Part shown: positions 49,561 to 61,398 of the stretch, piece after piece
Layout: each line of letters begins with the position of its first letter
Position numbering within the stretch: position 1 is the first letter of the stretch
DNA from: Tipula vernalis
Taxonomy: Eukaryota; Arthropoda; Insecta; Diptera; Tipulidae
Direction: 5' to 3'
Assembly (NCBI GenBank): GCA_958295665.1
Contig: OY282560.1
Coordinates: forward strand, 145,134,091 to 145,198,090
DNA length: 64,000 nucleotides
The notes under the pieces: model-generated
Database searches by the model: none
The model's input: only the letters and a program-made list of their open reading frames with translations
Told to the model about the DNA's origin: nothing
Made by a program: the position numbers and the translations under genes

Positions 49561-50121
49561 ATATTACTGTTGGCCTTGGAATTGGTTTTAGTTTTTTATT
49601 TTTCAAACATTTATTATTTGAAATTTTAATAATTTAATTTAGTAACTGCGACAGGACCAACGAAAAGAACTTAACGTCAATTAAAATTATACCTAATTCT
49701 AATAAATTATGTTTTTGGTCACAAAAGTCAAAAAATTATTCTATTTTGGAGTTGGAGGACGAGCCAAATAATATGAAGCATCTAACAGAGCTGACCCGAT
49801 ACATACGTGTGGAAGCATAACGTGAAGAACGACGCAAATAATAAGACGCACCGAATCGATACCTGCGTGTGAAATTTGTGAATTTTAGATAAATTGTTGG
49901 CGTTAACTGAATGATCTAAACCTTTTCTAGACACTTTAAATTACCTCGTTACTCGTAATAAAAGATCTTGTCGAAGCAAGAGTCAAAGGAAAGTGGCGTC
50001 GCTTTAAATCGCTTGGTAATTTCCTGATGTAATCTGATTAATTGTGACAGTAGCACTTCTTGATACACGATTCCAAATGACATTAAACCAACTAAGCCAC
50101 ACAACAAAAAACGCAAAATCG
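49561..50121. other. Noncoding stretch
   Basis: May continue the decayed retroelement upstream of it; no motif can be read. Confidence 0.35.
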
Positions 50122-50365
50122 TCAAATTTTGATAGTTAAAAATATCTTACTAGAAGTGTATGGGGAAGGTTAGTCAAAAATGACCTTAAATTACCCACTC
50201 ATAGAAATCGGTTATGTCAATTGAATGGTCAGTATCTGCCAAATTTGGATAGTTGAAAATGTCTCACGAGAAAGTGATGCGTACCAAATTTCAACTTTCT
50301 AGGGAATGGGGAAGTTCGTCAAAAATGACCTTAAAGAAGTTGAACCCCATAGCATCGTTCACGTC
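50122..50365. repeat. Imperfect tandem repeat, two units of about 118-126 bp
   Basis: Both units contain CAAATTTKGATAGTT, then TGGGGAAG and GTCAAAAATGACCTTAAA. The second unit starts near 50240. Confidence 0.65.
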
Positions 50366-50885
50366 AAATTGAATAAAAGCGGATACAAATTATTGAAAAT
50401 TTATCCGCAGTTTTATGGTTAATTAAGAATTTCTAAAAGAATCAAGGGTGCTATTTCATGAACACCACTATATTTAAAAACTACTGTAATAGTAATAATC
50501 TGAAAATACATTATCTATATTGACTTAATTGAATATAAAAATATCAAAAAAGTGTATAAATTATTTTTAGCGGTTAATGACAATGGAATTCCAACCCCTA
50601 AATATGGTATCATTTCGATCAATAAAAATAAATAAATTAAACTAACTCATTTAATAAAAATTTATTGGATTTAATGATTGGATGTAAATACATATATGTT
50701 TATTCAGCGAAAACTCACTAGAGCGGACATCAAGTGAGGTGTGCGTAAGGGAGTGTCCACGAACGGCCGCATTCCCTTAGCCATTTATTGCGCCAAAAGA
50801 GCATTATTCCTTTAGTCGTATCGTTCGACAAGCCAAATAACATCGCTTTCATGATAGATTTTCAAGTGAGGAATAGCTATATCAG

Positions 50886-51086
50886 GGCACTGATTCTCTA
50901 AAAAGTAAGATAATGGGTAAACGTGTAAACTTGCAAAAAGCGAAGCCTACTTTAATGAATTGGCAATTTTTCGATTTCATTACTACTTCAAATAAAATCG
51001 AAAAATTGCAAACTGATAAAAGAAAGCTTTGCTTTTTACGAGTTTACACGTTTACCCATTATCTTATTTTTTAGAGAATCAGTACC
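50886..51086. mobile_element. MITE family H3, copy 1 (CAG duplication)
   Basis: The ends GGCACTGATTCTCTAAAAA and complement run inward through AAGATAATGGGTAAACGTGT. CAG flanks both sides (50883-50885 and 51087-51089). Almost the whole 201 bp folds on itself. Confidence 0.82.
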
Positions 51087-51138
51087 CAGTAGTAATATAA
51101 AATGACTATTGTCATAAAGAAATCAGGGCAATGAGGTA

Positions 51139-51308
51139 TTTTTCATAGCAGCCGTTCGGGGCTTATAGAAGGAATATTAAAATTTAACTGTTATGTTTGG
51201 CGTGTCAAACAATACGGCTATATTCTCTTAGTCCTATCGTTTTCCATGCCAAACAACAGTCAAGTTTTAATATTCTTTCTATAAACACTGGACGGCTGCT
51301 ATAAAAAA
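51139..51308. mobile_element. Palindromic MITE
   Basis: TTTCATAGCAGCCGTTC with TATAGAAGGAATATTAAAA at the left, and the complement at the right, give arms of about 65 bp. Related GGCCGCATTCCCTTAG sequence occurs near 50765-50850. Confidence 0.7.
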
Positions 51309-52474
51309 CATAACATATGGAGGCCCTAAAACGAGGTTTTACTGTATCAAAAAATTTATATATTCACAAATAATTTTAATTAAGTTGTAAATACCACTCC
51401 CAATTTAAATTTGTTTATAAGTATCGAATCTTATGAAAAATTCAAAGTTAATTGATTAATGTTGTATTAGGAAAATTAGAAATATATAGAGAAAACTAAA
51501 AAAGACAATCCAAAAAATATTTCATTGGCATCATTTCATTACTAATTAATCCTTCCTTTATAATCCATGTACATATACTAAAGTTCAAAAATAAATGAAA
51601 CAGCAAAATGAAATTATGCTAGATTACGTAAAAGTAAAAGTATCAAAAAAAGGTAGGGAAATATTTAATTTTTCCTCATTTATCTTATATACAAAACCAA
51701 TTAATTTATGTATAACATTTAAATATTTATTGACTTTTTCATTAAAATTTAGAGATTTTTATCATGTGTTTGTCTATAGCGGTAGCATAACGTAAACTAT
51801 CATCGTGGTATTCTTGCTTCTGTTAGAGTTTCTGATTAATTATTGATTAATTAATTTGATTGATTGGAGTGTTCGACCAAGCTATAAGCAATATATGCTG
51901 GTGATGGAGGGGCCTAGCCGAACACCCTGTTAAACACAACCTAAAGAGAATGTAACCATAATTAGCTTAGCTTAATTTAACTTAAAGCTTAAAAAACAAT
52001 AGCTAACAAAATAAATACAATTAGTAGTATTTTAGTAGATAAACTACTAGTAAATTACTCAAAACCTATGCATATCAAATATATTTTGATGGATTTCCAC
52101 TAACACTAAGAGGATTTTTTTATGGGTTTTATATAGCGTATTAACATACAGCAAACCGCAATTAACTGATAATTATTGTTATGAGGAATTTAATTTAAGA
52201 AATGAGAACATAAAATTCTAACCGAAATTTATGAATTTGATGATGTTTTAATAACCGTAATACTACAGAAATGAAAGAAATATTCGTGTGCGACAGAGGT
52301 ACATATTATGTTTCTATGTATAATGACTGATTATTTCGGTCAAATATGTATTAATTTGGTGTGGCGCACATGGAAAATTAATTATGATTGCGTAAATATG
52401 GTAATATTTGGGAAATGAAAAATGAGAATTTATTGTTTTCATGAAAAAGAAAATAATTAATAACTGTTGGGCCT
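51309..52474. other. AT-rich noncoding stretch
   Basis: The open segment 51595-51795 has no recognisable feature. Confidence 0.5.
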
Positions 52475-52717
52475 ATGCGGCTTAAGTCTCAAAAATCAAT
52501 TTACCGAAAAAAAGGTCCAGAAGGTAATTTTTCAGAACAAGTATATCTTCAAGAATTTTGGTTATCGCCTGTTCCGGAACATCATCTGAACGAACCAACC
52601 TCTTTTAGCAACCAAAAACCGTCAGAAGAAAACATGTTAAAGAAGAAAATTTTCTGGATAATTTCTCTTGATTCCGTCAATTTGCTATGTGAACAATTGC
52701 TCGTAAGTTATAAATAG
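52475..52717 (+). other. Unassigned open reading segment
   Basis: An 80-codon plus-strand reading frame with balanced amino-acid content (for example PVPEHHLNEPTSFSNQKPSE) in an otherwise AT-rich area. I recognise no domain. It could be a fragment of a transposon gene or chance. It is less low-complexity than most open segments here. Confidence 0.25.
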
Positions 52718-52940
52718 AATTAGAAATAATTTATTTAATATAAATTTTACAAACAAAAAAAAAATCGTAAACTGGAGTGAAAGTCAAAGGTTACGAATCT
52801 AACCTTTATTACAACCAGGAATCTAACCTTTGTCGTTTTAAGTACGATATTCTCTTTTAGTAGTGCAGCCATTGAATTGGATGGATGCTTCTGCACATTT
52901 TATTTATTTTACAAGAGAAAAGTCTACAAATTTGACTTGA

Positions 52941-53199
52941 GCTGCGTTTTGTTATTCGCTCCGGATAGCTGCTATCGAGAGCCGTCACATAAAATGTGGC
53001 TCCCGATAGCGCTCCGTATAAATAGGTAGAGCCAAATATTTTTTTATATCAAGTTTTCGCTAAACAGTTGAATTAAAAATGATAATTTGATGTTAAATAA
53101 ATTTAGTTTATCAATAAAAAGCGCGTCAACTTTAACTTTAGGGGTAGAAAAATGACGGCTCTCGATAGCAGCTATCCGGAGCGAATAAAAAAACACAGC
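52941..53199. mobile_element. TIR MITE
   Basis: The inverted ends share TTATTCGCTCCGGATAGCTG and CTATCGAGAGCCGTCA over about 47 bp, within GCTGYGTTTT borders. TTGAG lies near both sides and may be the target duplication. Confidence 0.78.
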
Positions 53200-54276
53200 A
53201 TTGAGTTCATGATAAGATAACAAGTAAAAAGGACGTACAATAAAAATAAAAATAAGAATTAAAATTGGCATAAAAATAAATATTTTCAGGTCGGAGCATA
53301 ATGTTGCTTCAACCTACGTTTAAAGCTATCTTTGCTTAAGTAAAAGTCGGGCAGTTGTCAGTTTGTCTAATATATAAATGCAAAAATATAACGGGGTTAT
53401 TTTCGAAAAAAAATTGTTTACTCTTTTTCTGGTAGAGTTAACGGTAAATTGAGATTAGAAGAACAAGCATGCTTCAAGGTTGATACTAGAATTTGGATTT
53501 AAATCCTGAAATTTTACACCAAGATATTTTTTATAGTTCATTAAAATTTAAAAGTATTCTTAAGAAGCTGCTTAAAAAATCATTAACAAGCCTCTACGAA
53601 TATAGTAGAATGATAAATTGACCAACTATTCAATTATTTTATCGATAAATATCTTTTTTTACAATTTTGCTTTCATTTCAAGAATTCCTTAAATATTTTC
53701 ATTCACCCCGCCGGGAAACCAAAAAACAATTTTCATTGAAATCAATCAAAAAATCGTTATAAAGGAATTTATGGCAGTTGGCCATGACTTTCGAGTCAAA
53801 CGGTTGTGGTGTTTTGTTATTTTTAAATTCTCCTTAAATAATTATTTTTCAAAAAAATTAATAATTTAATGTTAATTTGCCCAACGATGGCTTCGAAGAA
53901 TCAAGGAGAGATTTGAATACACTAAAACGGGCCCTTTATGAACTAGATGGTAGGCAGATAAGTATTCAAATACATACTAAAACAGGTAATGAAACAGGGA
54001 ATTACAAGTAAATACCTATTTAAATTTAATAGTATGTATATGTATGACTTAATTTGTTTTACAGAAAGCAATTATTTGGAGGGGAAGGAATCAGTGAATT
54101 TAAATGAAACGTCCAATTTATAATTAATAATAAATTTTAGTCAGACAAGAAATTCTGAAGTTATATCGTAATGTACTTTGCTTTCAAAATGCAGCTTTTA
54201 TATTAAGTGTTTAATGTATATTATAACTATGTCGTGTAACTAACTGTTGACATCTTGGGTGTCTGTAATCGTTACT
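53200..54276. other. AT-rich noncoding stretch
   Basis: Nothing recognised. Confidence 0.5.
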
Positions 54277-54432
54277 TGTGGCGGCTCGCTCATTAATTCA
54301 TACATTCTACATTCACTCATCGTCACAATTATAAATACAGTCAATTCGAACGCACCTACACGCACTCAATCGAACGGGCGCACAACATTATGTTGGCAGA
54401 ACTTTATATCTGCATATATAAAAAAATTTATA

Positions 54433-55056
54433 AAAGACAACCGAACACAATTCGAGTCAAAAATTTTCACAGAGTTAACGAAACTCCTCGGATATCATCG
54501 AATACGTACAACGGCTTATAATCCACAAGCCAATGGCATGGTCGAACGCTCCAATCGGCAACTCAAAGCCGCACTAATTCTACTTGGAATCCGAGCAACG
54601 GTGAAAGAAGATCTGAAGTGCTCAGCAGCCGAAATGGTTTATGGACAAACCATCAAGCTACCCGGTGAGTTCTTTGTCGAAAATCCTCTTTCACCTTTAC
54701 CAACTAGCGACACAGTCGTCGACCAACTGCGACAAACCATGCAAAACCTTGTACCAAACTCAACTCGGCAAGCTAAACAAGATGACGTATTTGTTCCGAA
54801 ATCACTTAGCAATTGTGATTTTGTTTTCATCAGAACAGATAAGGTTCGCACGGGATTATCTCCTCCCTACGAAGGTCCGTATCCATTTATACGTCGACTA
54901 CGCAAACATTTCGTCGTATCGATTAATGGAAAAAACTATAACATTTCAGTCGATCGACTCAAGCGAGCATACGGAATTCTCTCAGCTGCTCAAACATCAA
55001 GCCCTCGTATACACAAACGAGTCCGTAGTGCTAGTACTAACTCAATCATTCCCTAG
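54433..55056 (+). pseudogene. Ty3/gypsy integrase C-terminal half
   Basis: The open frame actually starts inside the LTR at 54247, but recognisable protein begins near 54433. It contains the region of the second catalytic residue, degraded to DNRTQFES where DRGTQF is typical. The catalytic glutamate follows in PQANGMVERSNRQLKAAL (near 54520-54575), then a C-terminal domain with GLSPPYEGPYPF (GPY module, near 54855-54890) and ISVDRLKRAY. The first catalytic aspartate and the zinc-binding domain are lost by the deletion. A stop at 55054-55056 precedes a purine-rich tract and the 3' LTR. Uninterrupted over more than 200 codons, so the deletion is fairly recent. Confidence 0.86.
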
Positions 55057-55084
55057 GAAGGGAAAATCACTTGCGGGGGAGTCC

Positions 55085-55590
55085 TGTGGCGGCTCGCTCA
55101 TTAATTCATATATTCATTCATACATTCACTCATCGCCACAATTTTAAATACAGTCAGTTCGAACGCACCCACACGCACTCAATCGAACGCGCCTGCATAA
55201 CATTATGTTGGCAGCACTTTATATCTGCATATATAAAAAAAAAATTTTAAGAACAGAGTCTAAAAAAACATAATACACACACTTGGTTTTCTCTCTAAAA
55301 GCAAAACGGACAAATTTGGTTAGTGAACAAAAACACAACATAAAAATATAAGTTTAGCAAATGGCCATGTTGGTCATTTTGATAATAATAAATTGCGTGC
55401 GCGAATATTCACGGTGGTAAATTATATCATTACTTATATTGGTTTAAAAGTTATATTAAATTTGTGAAACGAATTTGTGAACAAAATAAACACGCATTGT
55501 GCGAATTTGAGAATTACATAAATTGGGCCTTGTTTCATTTTTAAATCAACGACTCGATATACTAACAAATTTTTCTTATCCTTCCTTACA
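55085..55590 (+). repeat. 3' LTR of the deleted element
   Basis: Starts TGTGGCGG after a purine-rich tract (GGGGGAG) and ends in TTACA. The first 155 bp match the upstream partial LTR. Confidence 0.72.
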
Positions 55591-57828
55591 TGTGACCTGG
55601 GGGTAAGGTGGGCTTGGCTTAATCCGGAAACTTGCTTAATGTTTGACCGTGCCCTCCATCATCAAAAATTGTTTTAAAGGAATTTATGATTTTTAGTATT
55701 ATAGTCCAAGCTAGCATTGCAAAAAAAAAAAATACTAGCTAACAAACAGGTGAAAAAATTTCAAGTGTGAATGTTTTGTTGTCTGCCATGGTTTTGGATG
55801 GTCGAGATATTATGGGGCGAGATAAAGCGTGCACGTGACAAACTAACAACAGCTGGTTATCTTTTCTTTTGGTTATTTAGAACAATGGAGTTTAAACTAG
55901 GAGTCGCGGCGCCAAATGGTGTCGCGAGATATTCTATTGAGATCGCACGAACATTTCAAAGATAAAAATTCAAATATTTCAAATAATTCCGCAAATGATT
56001 TAAATAAATTCAAAAAAGTTTTATCAATTCTTAAATTTAGTTGTCGCACTTTACGCCAGAGGTAACTTTTTTATTTTATTTTGAAAGTTTGGGAATAAAA
56101 ATGATGTTTGCAAAGCATTTAGCAACTGATGTTAATTTTATTTAGAAAATAAACAACCAAACGTCATGTTTTAAGTTTCCATTTTTAATTATTTAATTGG
56201 CTTTATACCGTTAAATTATTTTTCTATTCACAAATTCTTTCTAATAACTTTTGACAGCCATCAAATTGACATTTAATTTTGCTACTAACTCTTAATAGTC
56301 TAAACTCCCGTGTAAGCGCTTTTAAATGCCTGAGTAAATTAAATTAAAGTAAAATCAATGAAACTCTAGTAGAACAGTACACACAGTTTACTATTCTAAC
56401 TAAACGGACTTATTTTAATTGTTCTGGTATTTAAATGGACTTACGAGGCTCCCACGCGTCAAGTTTGTTTGGGCTAAGAGACAAAACAAACCCTAAATAA
56501 TTCTTATTCCATTTTCTTCATTGAAATGTGACTGAAGTATGCGAACGCTTACAGGGTAAACTTTCTACATATTAAAAAATAGTAAACTACAAGAAAGTAT
56601 CAAATCGTTCACTGTGGCCGGGTGCATCCGAAATATAAAATTAGCGTAAATGGGGTTTTCAGCGACAAAAGTATGATTCATAAGGAAGCATTCATAGCTA
56701 AAAAAATCAACCCGGATAAAGAAAGAATACCTGGATAAAGTTTTCAAAAAGGTTGTGACTGTGATATATTTTATGAAAAAAATGCCCTCTTAATAGTAGT
56801 ATTTCTCCCGTTTCTGCAAGGAAGTTGGGTCCGAGCATGAAAACCTTCTTCTGCATGCAGAAGTTAGATGACTTTCAAGGGGTGAAACGCTGACAAGACT
56901 AATAATTCTGGACGACGAGATTTTCATATTTGTGTTGAAAAAAAACTAAATTAAGGATGATTATTTCTGCAACGAAAGTTCAACAAACTCAACGAATTAA
57001 ATGTATCACTTCAGAATGAAAAAAGGTGCCTTTAAATTTTCTGTTTTATTTGCATTTATAAAATTAGTAACTAAAAATGGGGTCGTAAAAAAACTTCATC
57101 TGGAAAAGGGAATCACGAAAACTATAAGTGAACCGTCCGACAGAAGGGTTGGAACTGGGTCCGTGTCTGCCATTTGGGGCTCGCAAATTTTTTTATGGAA
57201 AGTGATTAATTACTTGTGAATTTCCAAAAATCACCTTGTCTGACAATTTGGACAGAACAGAAACGCTTTTCAGTTCGTTGATTTTGCAGACTAACGAACA
57301 TCTGTCGGACATTTACATCAAGTTGTTAGAAATATTATTTATAAGTATTATCAATATTCGTCTATGTCCGACAAAACCATTAGGGCTTGTTGGCTGTCTG
57401 CCGAAAATAAGCTGCGTACGTTTAAGATTTATAATATTACCGATATTCTTTGCTGAAATGCATGCTTGTATCGGCGCTATTTACGACAATTTTTAAGATG
57501 TTAAATTAAAACTTACTGTGATAATTACTGTGCTTTGAGCTTGTGTATGCCGAGTTTCAAGTCGTAAATTGTCGTAAGTACAGTCTATACATGCATGTTT
57601 TTGGATTTTGCGATTATTTATATAAGTCGCATTAAAATCACCAATCGTCAGTTCGACAACGTATTCGAGTATCAGATCATCCAAATATTATTGTAGAAAA
57701 AAAGGTTCCTTCCTTATTTGGTATCCAGTTTATGTTTTGTTGACATTTTTAACTGTAAAAAATTTTAGGGATACTGTTAGCTTACTGTTGTGGAATTCTA
57801 AGGCTATCTTTTCGGTGAGATTTTACGA
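55591..57828. other. Region without recognised genes
   Basis: Several short open segments (55771-55965, 57001-57219 and 57236-57496 on plus; 57493-57684 on minus) have no known motif. The minus segment ends at a donor-like CACAGTAAGT, but no partner exon was found. Confidence 0.4.
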
Positions 57829-57880
57829 GTAACCTAATGTAGTTGGCCCTCGAACCACAGCGGTCACTACATTAGGTTAC
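57829..57880. other. Perfect 15-bp inverted repeat
   Basis: GTAACCTAATGTAGT (57829-57843) and its exact complement (57866-57880) enclose a 22-base loop. Confidence 0.8.
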
Positions 57881-58429
57881 ATTATAAAAATAAATATTCC
57901 AACTTTAATTTACTCAAAATGTTTTTGTTTTATTCTTCTTCAAAATCGGTATCATCACTTGACCAATCAGTATTTTGAACATATTGATCCCCTTCTTCAT
58001 TTCAATGATTAATTGCGAGTTGCTTTGTATTTTTATTATTTTTCAGATATGGTTGAATAATCGGATTGAATGTTAAACCCAATGCTGTGCAGACTTGTCG
58101 TCCGACCAAACTTTAAGTGGGAACTGATTTTCTCAATTACCCTCAGATTTGTTGCAATTTAAAAAAACGGATTTTAAAACCCCGTACTTTAGCAAACATA
58201 GTAACTTGTTGATTTGGTTTTCGTTTTTGATTAGATTTAATTTATACACAATTTAAGCAGGTTAAGTTAAGCACACCAATATTTCTAGATCAAAAAGTGG
58301 GCTTTAAAATGTCTCGAAAATGCTACAATGGGCGCTGTCAGGATTTCCAATATGTTGGCATCAATAATCTATCGATGGAAGTGACATTTAAATGAAATTT
58401 TAAATTTTTATTTTTATCATTGCGTCGAG
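57881..58429. other. Noncoding stretch
   Basis: Nothing recognised. Confidence 0.45.
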
Positions 58430-58630
58430 GGTACTAATTCTCTAATAAATAAGATAATGGATAAACGTGTAAACTCGTAAAAAACATAGCTTTCTTTTAT
58501 CAGTTTGCAATTTTTCGATTTTATTTGAAGTAGTAATCAAATCGAAAAATTGCCAATTCATTAAAGTAGGCTTCGCTTTTTGCAAGTTTACACGTTTACC
58601 CATTATCTTATTTTTTAGAGAATCAGTGCC
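58430..58630. mobile_element. MITE family H3, copy 2
   Basis: Inverted relative to copy 1 at 50886 and very similar along its length. CTG follows the right end, but the left flank reads GAG, so the duplication is only partly preserved. Confidence 0.8.
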
Positions 58631-58649
58631 CTGGCCTCAACGTGGCGAT

Positions 58650-59170
58650 TGCCAACAGTTGGCTTACTTGAATGCGCCCAATGACTCAGTTATATGTGGT
58701 GACTATGCTGTAAAATGTAATCGAACCACTATAACATCACTGGTTAAAAAAGCATACGAGCTCTACTTTGGCTTCAGAACAGGTAAAAGATAAATCCTGA
58801 ATTCCTCATAAGTATGTAAATGCTACCTGTGGTTGAATGGCTCTGGAAAGAACAAAACGATCATACATATGATTGGTACATTTGTTACACAAATATATCT
58901 GGATTTTCCTCAAAATCAAAGCTTATCTTATGGCTGTCATCCGTGATGCAATATGTCACTGAAAATCCACATTTTGCATTCACATTTGGATTATTTTCAC
59001 AAAATTTTGATGCTGTCAGACAGCAACATAGCGAGCGTTTTCACCAGGATATCGCAAGTATGAAGAACCGTTATCAAATGAAATGAAGTGTTAATATGCT
59101 TACAGATTATTGCTGGTGTTTTATTAGAAATGCTCCTCAAAGCAAATACAAATAGAAGCCAACAGCCGCA
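58650..59170 (+). pseudogene. Relic of an arthropod multicopy protein (MSLKIHxLHSHLDxF type)
   Basis: Plus-strand pieces, in shifting frames, match a pattern I know from memory in a large uncharacterised protein amplified in many arthropod genomes: AYELYFGFRTGK near 58750, MSLKIHILHSHLDYF near 58950-58995, and SERFHQDIASMKNRYQMK near 59030-59085. The intact family probably contains an RNase-H-like domain, but I cannot confirm that here. No catalytic residues, TIRs or LTRs are visible. Stops and shifts make this copy dead. Confidence 0.55.
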
Positions 59171-59301
59171 GAAAGTTAATGAGTAGGAATAAAATGTATA
59201 TTCTGATTAATTTACTTAATTATTTATAATTAAAAATGTTTCTATAATATTATATAATGTACCTAGGTATATTCCCAACCTGCCATTACACCGTTTCTGA
59301 A

Positions 59302-59658
59302 AAGACCATACTTTTTTTTTACTTTATTAATTTTTTGTTGAATATTAATTAATTAATTAATATTCAACAACAAAAAATTAATAAAGTAAAAATTAGCGTA
59401 CACAGAAATAGAGCTGTGTGAATATTGTGAAGAAGAAAAATTGTAAGAGAGTTCATCTGTATTAGTTATGATTCGCTAATACTTAAATGCACAGCACATT
59501 CTGTATATATAGAATGTAAATTGTGGTATAATCCTGATGAGCGGCCCGATGAGAAGATTGATTTTTTCATAATCATAAGCTCATCAGTTCGAAACTGGAT
59601 TGAATTCTCTTACAATCTTCGGAACATACTCGTATTAAAATCATATAAGACCATACTT
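59302..59658 (+). mobile_element. Element X, copy 1 with 12-bp target duplication
   Basis: AAGACCATACTT lies at 59302-59313 and 59647-59658. Between them is a 333-bp element starting TTTTTACTTTATTAATTTTT and ending ATTAAAATCAT. Its first 77 bp (59316-59392) form a long hairpin. The body shares with copy 2 ATTCTGTATATATAGAAT, TTGTGGTATAATC, AAGATTGATTTTTTCATAAT and CTCATCAGTTCGAAACTGGA. No ORF. The hammerhead-like boxes are damaged here (CCGATGAG; GGAAC at the outer GAAAC site). Confidence 0.8.
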
Positions 59659-59699
59659 CATTTCATTTAGACTTGGTATGCTTTATTTCAAAGTAAAGT

Positions 59700-60210
59700 C
59701 TTTCCAAATGTTTTTGATAATGCGAACAATCTGCTATGTGGCTGTTATTCGTTTTCCTCTAGGCTTTATCATCTTAAGACCCCAGACGTTTTCGATCTAC
59801 TTAGCATCTGCGCGATGACCACTCGTCGTTATCCTCTTGTAAGATTGATTTCGAGGTTTATTCTTCGATTTTTTTCGAACAACTTCAAAATTACCTTATC
59901 GTCCTTCTCTGGAATGACTTTTGAACCGCTTAATCCACTTCTTTACAAATGACACAGATGTTTTGGTGTATTTTGCTACCGGCCTCACACTCATTTTCGG
60001 CCCTTTGGAATGGGTAACTAAGAAAACCACTTCAAAACGCTTTTTATACACGGAACTCACTTTACATTGTTGTTTACCACTCAAATGATCAAACTGAATT
60101 GAAGAAAGAAGTTAATCCGAAAAAGGTAATAGAGTACCTACATTTCGATGGTATATTCCATTAATCAAACACTGTCGCTCTTCCAAAGGATCTGTTTTCT
60201 TAGTCATATG
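59700..60210 (-). pseudogene. Tc1-like transposase N-terminal relic
   Basis: On the minus strand, beginning near an ATG at 60208 (MTKKTDPLEERQ), the DNA-binding part of a Tc1-type transposase is visible. KKRFEVVFLVTHSKGPKMSV and KYTKTSVSFVKKWIKRFK (60060-59910) form a helix-turn-helix. After a stop near 59896 degraded basic sequence continues to about 59700. The catalytic domain is not present. It adjoins element X copy 1, which may have inserted into it. Confidence 0.6.
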
Positions 60211-60410
60211 GTGATTTTAGTTAGCTTGGAGGAATAATTAATGGAATAAATAAAACTGTTTTCGACACTTTCGCAACGTTGAAACTATTCGGAAGGAATA
60301 AACGAAACCACTGAACCATAAGAAAATTTGAAATATACAAAATGATTTTGTGTTTTAATTTTTTGTATACTAAAAGTCCTAATTTCAAAATACCGGATTT
60401 TGAGTGTTTC

Positions 60411-60527
60411 AACATCCGAAGAAATTCGCCGGTGATATTCTAGTATATGTATGTCATTTCGGTCGCAAATTTAAATTGTTTTATACTAGTACCGGTGACA
60501 TTTTTCGGTGAATTTCAAGAATCCGAA
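60411..60527. mobile_element. MITE family H2-like copy
   Basis: Contains the family core (GTCATTTCGGTCGCAAATTT, TTTTATACTAGTACCGGTGA) and the GGTGAATTTCAAGAAT end. The left terminus is altered. Confidence 0.6.
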
Positions 60528-60704
60528 AATGTTCTGTACATAAAATAACTAGGTTCATAATTTTTTTATTTCCTTCTCCACTCCAATTCTTCAGGAAAGG
60601 GCGATTCGCCGTTTTTATTTCGTTTTGCTTCAAAAAGCATATTTTCAGAGTGCCTATTCTAATGGTTGATGGCTCAAATGAAACCTAATAAGCTAAAATT
60701 TTAT

Positions 60705-60965
60705 ATATGGACCGTTTATTTTGAAAGTGGTGTAAGTCCATTTTTCAAAAAAGTTAAGTTAATGATAACAATAGAGATATAAAAGTATTATTTTTTTATC
60801 GGTAAACAATTTAGAGTTAAAATAAAAAAAATTAAATCCCTAATACTTATGCGAAAAATAAGAAAACTGAAAATCCCATATATTTTTTCATTTATTGATT
60901 CTCAATTCTTTCATTATCTCATTTCAACAAAATATGGACTTACTTTCAAAATAAACGGTCCATAT
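60705..60965. mobile_element. TIR MITE
   Basis: TATGGACCGTTTATTTTGAA at the left and its complement at the right, between TA dinucleotides. AT-rich interior without an ORF. Confidence 0.78.
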
Positions 60966-60980
60966 GTATGTAAGCACCTA

Positions 60981-61205
60981 CAGTCCTAACCAAAATTATT
61001 TGTACCTGCTAAATTTTTGATGGAACCGTAACGCAAACAACTTTAAAAATTATATAAATAATACATTTTTTGATAACATTAATTTTAATTCAATAAATTC
61101 AATTATCCTGCTTTATATTTCTATGAATAATTTTTTTAAATTTTAATTCTAGGAGAAATTACAGTTAATTTAGTTTTTGCCAAAATTATTTGTACCCATA
61201 AATTT
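60981..61205. mobile_element. Tc1-type IR/DR terminus
   Basis: CCAAAATTATTTGTACC occurs at about 60990 and again near 61181 in the same direction, inside what resembles one long Tc1 inverted repeat of the IR/DR type. The transposase and opposite terminus were not found. Confidence 0.5.
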
Positions 61206-61398
61206 ATTCTGAATATTATTTGTGCAATATGGAAAAAATCAAAATAAAATAGTAGATCTAATAGTAAATAATGATATAGTCACTCATGTTTTGTATCCAG
61301 GTGGTCACTTTTTGTTTAGCCTGTATAACAGCTAGCTAGTGGTACAAAAATTTGTTGTTAACATCATGCGATTTTTACGTTGGGGCGGTGATTTTTAC

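Larger units (their letters stand above)
54277..55590 (+). mobile_element. Internally deleted LTR retrotransposon (Ty3/gypsy)
   Basis: Two copies of TGTGGCGGCTCGCTCATTAA begin at 54277 and 55085. The downstream copy is a putative full LTR of about 506 bp ending CTTACA (55590). The upstream copy matches only about 155 bp and then joins integrase sequence near 54432. The internal region is thus reduced to the end of pol. Confidence 0.8.

Noticed and set aside
54639..54851. Minus and alternative plus frames over the integrase
   Set aside because: Shadows of the integrase frame at 54433-55056.
57493..57684. Minus-strand segment ending in a GTAAGT-like donor as a possible upstream kinase exon
   Set aside because: No similarity to the kinase family, no linking exon, and its phase could not be tested; left unassigned.
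59534..59541. CTGATGAG in X copy 1 as a second working hammerhead core
   Set aside because: The partner strand TCCAGT is absent, the equivalent box nearer the stem reads CCGATGAG, and the outer GAAAC is GGAAC; this copy appears inactive.
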